This document shows positions 7,020 to 12,594 of a stretch of DNA of 12,594 nucleotides, in pieces (the stretch's first letter is position 1; each line of letters opens with the position of its first letter). This DNA is from Soonwooa sp023440705 (lineage in GTDB: Bacteria > Bacteroidota > Bacteroidia > Flavobacteriales > Weeksellaceae). Both the position numbers and the translations under genes were made by a program. The stretch lies in the NCBI GenBank assembly GCA_023440705.1, contig JAEXRP010000064.1, positions 1 to 12,594 of the forward strand, written 5' to 3'. Below the pieces are notes generated by a model. It saw only the letters and a list, made by a program, of their open reading frames with translations. It did not search any database and was not told the DNA's origin.

Positions 7020-9434
7020 ATGTTTAAAAATTGGCTTAAAGTAGCATTCATCAATTATAAAAAGAATTGGCTTTCCACATGCATTAATTTGTTCGGTTTA
7101 ACCATTGGTTTGACAGGATTTATTTTAATCTTAATGCATTGGAATGACGAAGAATCCTACGAAAAATGGAATCCAAAGAAGGACGATATTTATTCTTTTC
7201 AGGCATATTTCGATGCGCAGAAAGGCTATGGAAGCACGATTTCATACCCGATGGCGGAAGAAGCTTTAAAGCGAATTCCAGAAATCAGTCATTTTGCATT
7301 ACAAAATGGCGCTGGGTATTCAACAAAAATGATCGCCAATGGAAAATCTGTTTTTCAGGATGGTGGATTTCAAGTTTCGGAAGAGTTTTTTACTTTTTTT
7401 CCATTCAAGTTAATTTCTGGTAGCTACACAAACGCATTGAAAAATGAATCCTCAATTGCTCTTTCAGATAAAGCGGCAAAAAATCTTTTTGGACGAACCG
7501 ATGTCGCTGGCGAATCTTTAACAATTAGTGGTAAAAACTTTGTGGTAACGGCGGTTTATCAGCTTCCAAAAGAAAATACACAGATTAATCCTGATTATGT
7601 TGCTTTGGCGTACGACCAAATTAAAAATGATAAAGATCAATGGGGAAATTTCAATTACGGTTGTTTTTTCATGTTGAAAAAAGGTGCGGATCCTCGATTG
7701 GTAGAAGAAAAATTTAAAAATGAAGTTTTGAAACTGCGAGCGCAACTTGGCGCTAAAGAAGCTGGGATTTCAATAAAAGAGTACCAAGACAAATACGGTC
7801 CGAACGATGTTTTATTAACGCCTTTGGATGAGATGAAATTGCATGCGAAAGCGTCGTGGTTTGGAGCTCCAGATTTTAAAACAATTTTGATTTTGTTTGT
7901 ATTATCGGTACTTATCGTGGTTTTGTCCGCTATTAATTTTATCAATCTTAAAACCGCTCAAGCGTCTCAACGTGCGAAAGAAGTAGGTGTAAGAAAAGCC
8001 ATCGGAGGTACAAAATCGAGTTTGATTTTTCAGTTTTTATTAGAGACTTTTTTAATCTGTTTGGCGGCTTTTATTTTGGCTTTAGGACTTACAGAACTCA
8101 TTTTACCTTCATTTAATAAATATCTAGGAAAAGAATTGAAAATGACCGATCCTATGATTTTCATCTATTCTTTTGGGATGATGGCGTTGGTAAGTTTAAT
8201 CGCGGGGATTATTCCAGCCCTGTATTTATCGAATTTTAAAGCGATAGAAACCTTAAAAGGAAATTTCGCAAGAAGCAAACACGGTTCTTGGCTGCGCAAC
8301 GGAATTTTGACTTTACAATTAATCATTTCATCCTTTTTTATCATCGGTGGACTTATCGTTAATTCGCAAGTGAATTACATGATGAATAAAGACTTAGGTT
8401 ACAACGGAAAGCAAATATTTCTACTTTTTTTCAACGAAAACTCACCTAAACCTTGGCTGAAATACGAACGTCTGAAAACGGAGATGAAAAAAATACATGG
8501 TGTTGATGAGATTTCCTATGGCGAGGCGGTTCCTGGGCTTAATAGTTCGTCCACTTCCAACATGGATTATGTGGACAAAAGTATCCAAGGGCAGCATGGT
8601 TCTATGGATTTCAATTACTTGCAATTTATTGGCGCCAAATTGAAAAAAGGAAGATGGCTTGATCCCAATTTAGCTTCGGATACGATGACAAATGTTTTGG
8701 TGAACGAGGCTTTTGTTAAAAAAATGGGTTGGACGGATGATCAAGCAATGAAAGAGTATATAAAACCGGGTTTCGACTATCAAAAATACCATATTGTAGG
8801 AATTGTAAAGGATTTTAATGTTCGAGGTTTACAAGAAAAAATAGATCCAGTTGTGTTTTTTCACTACAAAGAAACGCAATGGAAACGTTTTCAAGTCTTT
8901 AATATTCAAGTGAAAGTTGATCCAAATGATATTGATGGAACCGTTTCTCGACTTAAAAAATATTGGGAAACCAATGTTGAACCAGGATATCCTGTTGAAT
9001 CATTTTTCTTGGATAAAAAATTCGCTGAATCGTATGAAAAATATCAAAAGCAAAAAACCTTGTTTACGGTTCTCAATGCGATGGTTTTAACGGTTGCCTT
9101 ATTGGGGTTATTCGCTTTGTCATCGTTAATGATTGAGCAAGAATTAAAAGCAATTGTCATCCGAAAAACCCTTGGAGCAAGCGATTCACAGTTGATTGTT
9201 GGGTTAACAAAACAGTTCTTAATCATCACTTTGGTGGCGGTTTTGGTGAGCATTCCGATTTCTTATTATTTCATGAATGAATGGTTGAAAGATTTTGCAT
9301 TCCGAATCGATATGCCGTGGTTTCCGTACGTCGTGAGTTTGATTTTATTACTGATTTTGACATTTGTTGTAGTCAGCATCAAAGCCTATCAAGCAACTAA
9401 AGTAAATCTTGTTAAATATTTGAAATACGAGTAA
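7020..9434 (+). CDS. ABC transporter permease 2, duplicated FtsX/MacB-type (804 aa)
   Basis: Second paralogue, with the same eight-segment, two-module plan. Membrane segments lie at about 22-40, 287-309, 335-358, 378-402, 424-447, 685-705, 733-752 and 769-789. Periplasmic domains span about 41-286 and 448-684. Coupling helices are RAKEVGVRKAIGGTK (318-332) and EQELKAIVIRKTLGAS (706-721). The start at 7020 is chosen because MFKNWLKVAFINYKKNWLS lines up exactly with the starts of the other two permeases; the ATG at 6954 would add 22 residues encoded largely by the heptad repeat. Its last 54 or so residues are identical to permease 1, while both periplasmic domains are clearly different, suggesting recombination between the copies or selection on the coupling and membrane parts. 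Confidence 0.94.
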   Translation: MFKNWLKVAFINYKKNWLSTCINLFGLTIGLTGFILILMHWNDEESYEKWNPKKDDIYSFQAYFDAQKGYGSTISYPMAEEALKRIPEISHFALQNGAGYSTKMIANGKSVFQDGGFQVSEEFFTFFPFKLISGSYTNALKNESSIALSDKAAKNLFGRTDVAGESLTISGKNFVVTAVYQLPKENTQINPDYVALAYDQIKNDKDQWGNFNYGCFFMLKKGADPRLVEEKFKNEVLKLRAQLGAKEAGISIKEYQDKYGPNDVLLTPLDEMKLHAKASWFGAPDFKTILILFVLSVLIVVLSAINFINLKTAQASQRAKEVGVRKAIGGTKSSLIFQFLLETFLICLAAFILALGLTELILPSFNKYLGKELKMTDPMIFIYSFGMMALVSLIAGIIPALYLSNFKAIETLKGNFARSKHGSWLRNGILTLQLIISSFFIIGGLIVNSQVNYMMNKDLGYNGKQIFLLFFNENSPKPWLKYERLKTEMKKIHGVDEISYGEAVPGLNSSSTSNMDYVDKSIQGQHGSMDFNYLQFIGAKLKKGRWLDPNLASDTMTNVLVNEAFVKKMGWTDDQAMKEYIKPGFDYQKYHIVGIVKDFNVRGLQEKIDPVVFFHYKETQWKRFQVFNIQVKVDPNDIDGTVSRLKKYWETNVEPGYPVESFFLDKKFAESYEKYQKQKTLFTVLNAMVLTVALLGLFALSSLMIEQELKAIVIRKTLGASDSQLIVGLTKQFLIITLVAVLVSIPISYYFMNEWLKDFAFRIDMPWFPYVVSLILLLILTFVVVSIKAYQATKVNLVKYLKYE

Positions 9435-9475
9435 TCAATTATCAATTTTACCATTAACCATTAACCATTAACATT
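9434..9475. repeat. Heptad-periodic tract before permease 3
   Basis: Six consecutive 7-bp units in one register: ATCAATT, ATCAATT, TTACCAT, TAACCAT, TAACCAT, TAACATT. The first unit begins on the last base of the permease 2 stop codon, and the tract ends 8 bp before the permease 3 ATG at 9484. It fills nearly the whole 49-bp gap. Confidence 0.8.
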
Positions 9476-9483
9476 TAAGAGTT

Positions 9484-11898
9484 ATGTTTAAAAATTGGCT
9501 TAAAATAGCATTCATCAACTATAAAAAGAATTGGCTTTCCACGATAATCAATGTATTTGGGTTGAGCCTTGGTTTGTGTATTTTCTTGTTGGTATTTATC
9601 AATTGGCAAGACGAAAAATCCTATGAACAATGGGTTCCGAATAAAGAAAATATCTATTTGGTTGAAAATTCGGGGAAGATGTTTGGTACCATGTCCGTTT
9701 CTAGTTTTCCCGAATTGTCTGTAACTACCCAGAAATACGATGAAATTGAAGATTATACCCTTTTAAATGATTGGGGGAAAATTAAAATTTCTTCCGAAGG
9801 AAAATCGGTGTATGTAAGATCTGGAATGAGTGTGAGTTCTATTTTTTCCTTTTTGGCGATTGAAAAAATTGCGGGTGATCTTGCTCATGCCTTGGACAAT
9901 GAAATCCAAATTGCACTTTCCGAACCAATTGCAAAGCAACTTTTTGGTGATGAGTATCTGAATGCTCTGGGAAAATCAGTAAAAAAAGATGATGATGGAA
10001 AAGTGTTTACCGTAAGTGCGATTTATAAAATGCCTGCGGAGAAAACGGTTTTTAAACCTGAATTTATGATTAGAATGCCAGGTTTAAAGGAAGCCAATCA
10101 GTGGACGAATTATAGTTACACAGGCTTTTTTAGATTGAAACCTGGGACAGATCCTAAAATAGTGGAGGATAAAATAACCAAAGATATGCTTCGCGAAGAT
10201 GCAATAACAGCCAAAAAATGGGGTTATGAAGCCGATAATAGTTTGAAGGTTATTTTGACACGAATTGATAAAATGAGATTGGACGCAGCTGGATTTGGAG
10301 TAGAAAAAGGCGACAAAAAATCCATCATGATTATGCTTGGACTTTCCGTTTTGATTTTGATTTTATCCGCAATTAATCTGGTTAATTTAAAAACAGCACA
10401 AGCTGCTCAAAGAGCGAAAGAAGTTGGTGTTAGAAAGGCTTTAGGAACTTCAAAAGGGAAATTGGTTTTTCAATTTTGGTTAGAAACCTTCGTCATTTGT
10501 TTGATGGCTTATTTTGTTGCTTTTTGCATGATCGAGTTGCTGTTGCCGAAGTTCAATACATTTTTAAATAAAGAAATTAAGTTAGACGATTTCAGAATTT
10601 TTCTGTTGTCTGGATTGTTTTTATTCGTTTTTTCCTTGTTTGCTGGGATTTTGCCAGCCTTGTATTTGTCCAATTTCAAACCTATTAATACCCTTAAAGG
10701 AAATTTTGCGAGAAGCAAAAGCGGTGTTTGGTTGCGAAATTCAATTTTGACCGTTCAATTAATTATTTCGTCATTCTTTATCATTTGTTCAATTATTATT
10801 CATTCTCAAGTGAAACACATGATGAATAAAGAACTAGGATTTAAAGGCGATCAAGTGCTTTCGGTGCAATTTAAAAAGCAAAATCGTCAAGAAAAAGATT
10901 TCAATCTCAAAAAATATCTGCGAACGAAAGACGAACTTAAAAGAATTGCTGGTGTTGTGGATGTTACGGGTTCGATTTCAGAAATTGGGATTGGTGTGAG
11001 AAATACGTCGATTACAAAATATGCGGCTGATACAACTAAAATGTTGGAAAATGTAATGGTTGGCGGAATTGATGAAAATTATTTTAAGTTCTATAAAATA
11101 AAAATGGCTTCTGGTCGCGATTTAGATTGGAAAAAAGCTTCTGATACCATTAATGGAGCGGTTGTGAACGAAACTTTCGCTAAAAAAATGGGTTGGAATG
11201 ATCAACAAGCCTTAGGAAAAGAACTGAAAACGGGTTGGGAAGAAAATAAAAATTATAAAATTATAGGCGTTGTCAAGGATTTTTACATTAATGGTGTCAA
11301 TGAACCAGTTACACCGGCGGTTTTTTTTAATTACAATAGAAATTGGGCGAAAAATCAAATGAATGGTGTTCAAATAAAGCTTTCTAAAAACGATATAGAC
11401 GGAACGATTACTAGAATTCGTGATTTTTGGACGAAAGAAGTTGATGAAGGTTATCCATTTGATTATTCTTTTGTTGACAAAAATTTCCAAAAAACCTTCC
11501 AAAAATTTGAAAACCAAAAAACATTGTTTTCAGTCCTAAATATGGTTGTTTTGGCGGTTGCTTTATTGGGATTATTCTCATTGTCATCTTTATTAATCGA
11601 ACAAAAATTAAAAGATGTCGCGATCAAGAAAACGCTTGGCGCTGATGAAAAAACAATCGTTTGGGATTTAACAAAAAAATTCTTGATCATTACGATTGTA
11701 GCAGTTGTTTTGAGTTTTCCTTTGGGATATTACGCCATGAACGAATGGTTAAAAGATTTCGCGTATCGGATCGATATGCCGTGGTTTCCGTACGTTTTGA
11801 GTTTGATTCTTTTGCTCTTATTAACCTTCGCAGTAGTTAGTATCAAAGCCATCAAAGCCACAAAACTAAATCTTGTTAAATTCTTGAAATACGAATAA
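9484..11898 (+). CDS. ABC transporter permease 3, duplicated FtsX/MacB-type (804 aa)
   Basis: Third paralogue and the most diverged of the set. Membrane segments lie at about 22-40, 280-301, 327-352, 371-395, 419-440, 685-705, 733-752 and 769-789. The two periplasmic domains span about 41-279 and 441-684. Coupling helices are RAKEVGVRKALGTSK (310-324) and EQKLKDVAIKKTLGAD (706-721), where Lys replaces the Arg of permeases 1 and 2 in the second helix (IKKTLG versus IRKTLG). Its C-terminus keeps the RIDMPWFPYV and NLVKFLKYE signatures but differs at many positions from the nearly identical ends of permeases 1 and 2. It starts with the same MFKNWLKIAFINY sequence. The gene lies 75 bp upstream of the TolC-family gene. 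Confidence 0.94.
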   Translation: MFKNWLKIAFINYKKNWLSTIINVFGLSLGLCIFLLVFINWQDEKSYEQWVPNKENIYLVENSGKMFGTMSVSSFPELSVTTQKYDEIEDYTLLNDWGKIKISSEGKSVYVRSGMSVSSIFSFLAIEKIAGDLAHALDNEIQIALSEPIAKQLFGDEYLNALGKSVKKDDDGKVFTVSAIYKMPAEKTVFKPEFMIRMPGLKEANQWTNYSYTGFFRLKPGTDPKIVEDKITKDMLREDAITAKKWGYEADNSLKVILTRIDKMRLDAAGFGVEKGDKKSIMIMLGLSVLILILSAINLVNLKTAQAAQRAKEVGVRKALGTSKGKLVFQFWLETFVICLMAYFVAFCMIELLLPKFNTFLNKEIKLDDFRIFLLSGLFLFVFSLFAGILPALYLSNFKPINTLKGNFARSKSGVWLRNSILTVQLIISSFFIICSIIIHSQVKHMMNKELGFKGDQVLSVQFKKQNRQEKDFNLKKYLRTKDELKRIAGVVDVTGSISEIGIGVRNTSITKYAADTTKMLENVMVGGIDENYFKFYKIKMASGRDLDWKKASDTINGAVVNETFAKKMGWNDQQALGKELKTGWEENKNYKIIGVVKDFYINGVNEPVTPAVFFNYNRNWAKNQMNGVQIKLSKNDIDGTITRIRDFWTKEVDEGYPFDYSFVDKNFQKTFQKFENQKTLFSVLNMVVLAVALLGLFSLSSLLIEQKLKDVAIKKTLGADEKTIVWDLTKKFLIITIVAVVLSFPLGYYAMNEWLKDFAYRIDMPWFPYVLSLILLLLLTFAVVSIKAIKATKLNLVKFLKYE

Positions 11899-11911
11899 AT
11901 AGAATTGTTAA

Positions 11912-11957
11912 TTGTCATTTTTGAGGAAGAATATTTTAAACTCTTTCTTAATGACAA
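11912..11957. repeat. Inverted repeat in the permease 3-tolC gap
   Basis: TTGTCATT (11912-11919) and AATGACAA (11950-11957) are perfect 8-bp complements around a 30-nt loop that does not pair well. There is no T-run after it, so a classical terminator is unlikely. It could be a weak mRNA hairpin before the outer-membrane gene or chance in AT-rich DNA. The right arm ends 16 bp before the ATG at 11974. Confidence 0.35.
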
Positions 11958-11973
11958 ATTCAAATAAATAAAA

Positions 11974-12594
11974 ATGAAAAAATATTCATTCCTACTATTT
12001 TTACTTGTTAACCTTTTTTCTGCACAAGAAAATTGGACTTTGCAGCAATGTCTGGATTACGCCCAAAAAACGAATCCAGACGTGCGACAAGGGCTTTTGG
12101 AAGTCAACAAGAACATCCTTGAGAAAAACATGGCGACTGGGAAATTACTGCCTTCGGTTAACGCAAATGTTGGTCATAGCTATAGTTTTGGATCGACCAT
12201 TAATCCTAGCAACAACGCGAGGGAAGCGATGAATGTTCAATACGATCAATTTTCAGCGCAAGCAAATGTTGATTTATTCAATTGGAGAAATTACTTGAAT
12301 ATCGGTTTGTCGAAACTTAATAAAGAAAGCTCAGAATACCGTTCCCAAAGCATTTTGAATAATGTAAAATTGAATATTATCAATCTGTTTTTTCAGTATC
12401 AAAAAAGCAAATCTTGGTTGGAAGTTCTAGAACCGCAAGTGGCGGGGATGAAAGAGCAAATCGCAAGAACGGAAAAAGAAGTGGAAATCGGAAGTCGTGC
12501 AAAAAGCGATGTTTACGATATTAAAGCCAATTTTGGAACGATTCAGGAGCAATGGATTTCAGCGCAAAATGTTGTCAATATTTCAAAAATAAAT
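11974..12594 (+). CDS. TolC-family outer-membrane efflux protein (C-terminus outside window)
   Basis: N-terminal 207 residues of an outer-membrane channel protein; the frame is open to the window end. A signal peptide at about 1-18 (MKKYSFLLFLLVNLFSAQ) fits cleavage after FSAQ. The mature protein begins ENWTLQQCLDYAQKTNP, the hallmark start of the first OEP/TolC repeat. Long amphipathic helices with regular Gln and Asn follow (for example about 120-200, ending in MKEQIARTEKEVEIGSRAKSDVYDIKANF), as expected for the periplasmic tunnel helices. A segment at about 58-100 (LPSVNANVGHSYSFGSTINP) matches the first beta strands. A full-length protein would be about 450 residues. As last visible gene of the operon, it completes the adaptor-ATPase-permease-channel set. 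Confidence 0.93.
   Translation, partial: MKKYSFLLFLLVNLFSAQENWTLQQCLDYAQKTNPDVRQGLLEVNKNILEKNMATGKLLPSVNANVGHSYSFGSTINPSNNAREAMNVQYDQFSAQANVDLFNWRNYLNIGLSKLNKESSEYRSQSILNNVKLNIINLFFQYQKSKSWLEVLEPQVAGMKEQIARTEKEVEIGSRAKSDVYDIKANFGTIQEQWISAQNVVNISKIN

Noticed and set aside
12005..12232. Short plus-strand open frame inside the TolC-family gene
   Set aside because: It is a shifted frame of the real gene that starts at 11974 with a signal peptide and the WTLQQCLDYA motif.

Overview
The window looks like part of a chromosome from the Bacteroidota, most likely a flavobacterium close to Chryseobacterium and its relatives (Weeksellaceae). The evidence is the AT-rich sequence, starts preceded by A-rich leaders rather than Shine-Dalgarno sites, an outer-membrane efflux protein with a short signal peptide ending FSAQ, about 800-residue duplicated FtsX-type permeases, and a sigma-54 activator with the GAFTDA form of its sigma-contact loop. 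The genus is an inference. No rRNA, tRNA, CRISPR array, insertion sequence or phage gene was seen.

Layout. Positions 1-2095 on the minus strand hold a two-component pair. An NtrC-type sigma-54-dependent response regulator (758-2095) is followed, with a one-base TAATG overlap, by a membrane-bound PAS-like histidine kinase (758 down to 1, cut by the window edge just after its phospho-acceptor His). Positions 2096-2262 are a divergent control region with two 16-bp inverted-repeat sites exactly 21 bp apart and a candidate -24/-12 promoter. Positions 2263-12594 on the plus strand hold a MacB-TolC-like tripartite export locus: a periplasmic adaptor (HlyD/RND-MFP type), a MacB/LolD-type ATPase, three tandem paralogous permeases of 809, 804 and 804 residues, and a TolC-family outer-membrane protein that runs off the window.

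How the genes may work together (inference). The kinase senses an envelope signal and phosphorylates the regulator. The regulator binds the paired upstream sites and activates the sigma-54 promoter that drives the export operon. The single ATPase powers one or more of the permeases, and the adaptor links them to the outer-membrane channel.

The non-coding DNA is unusually structured. A 106-bp element between the adaptor and ATPase genes can fold into four contiguous stems in a cloverleaf-like arrangement. Each of the three permease genes is preceded by a different 7-bp-periodic sequence that fills most of the intergenic gap. The permease genes also share nearly identical 5' ends, and the first two share nearly identical 3' ends, while their periplasmic regions have diverged.
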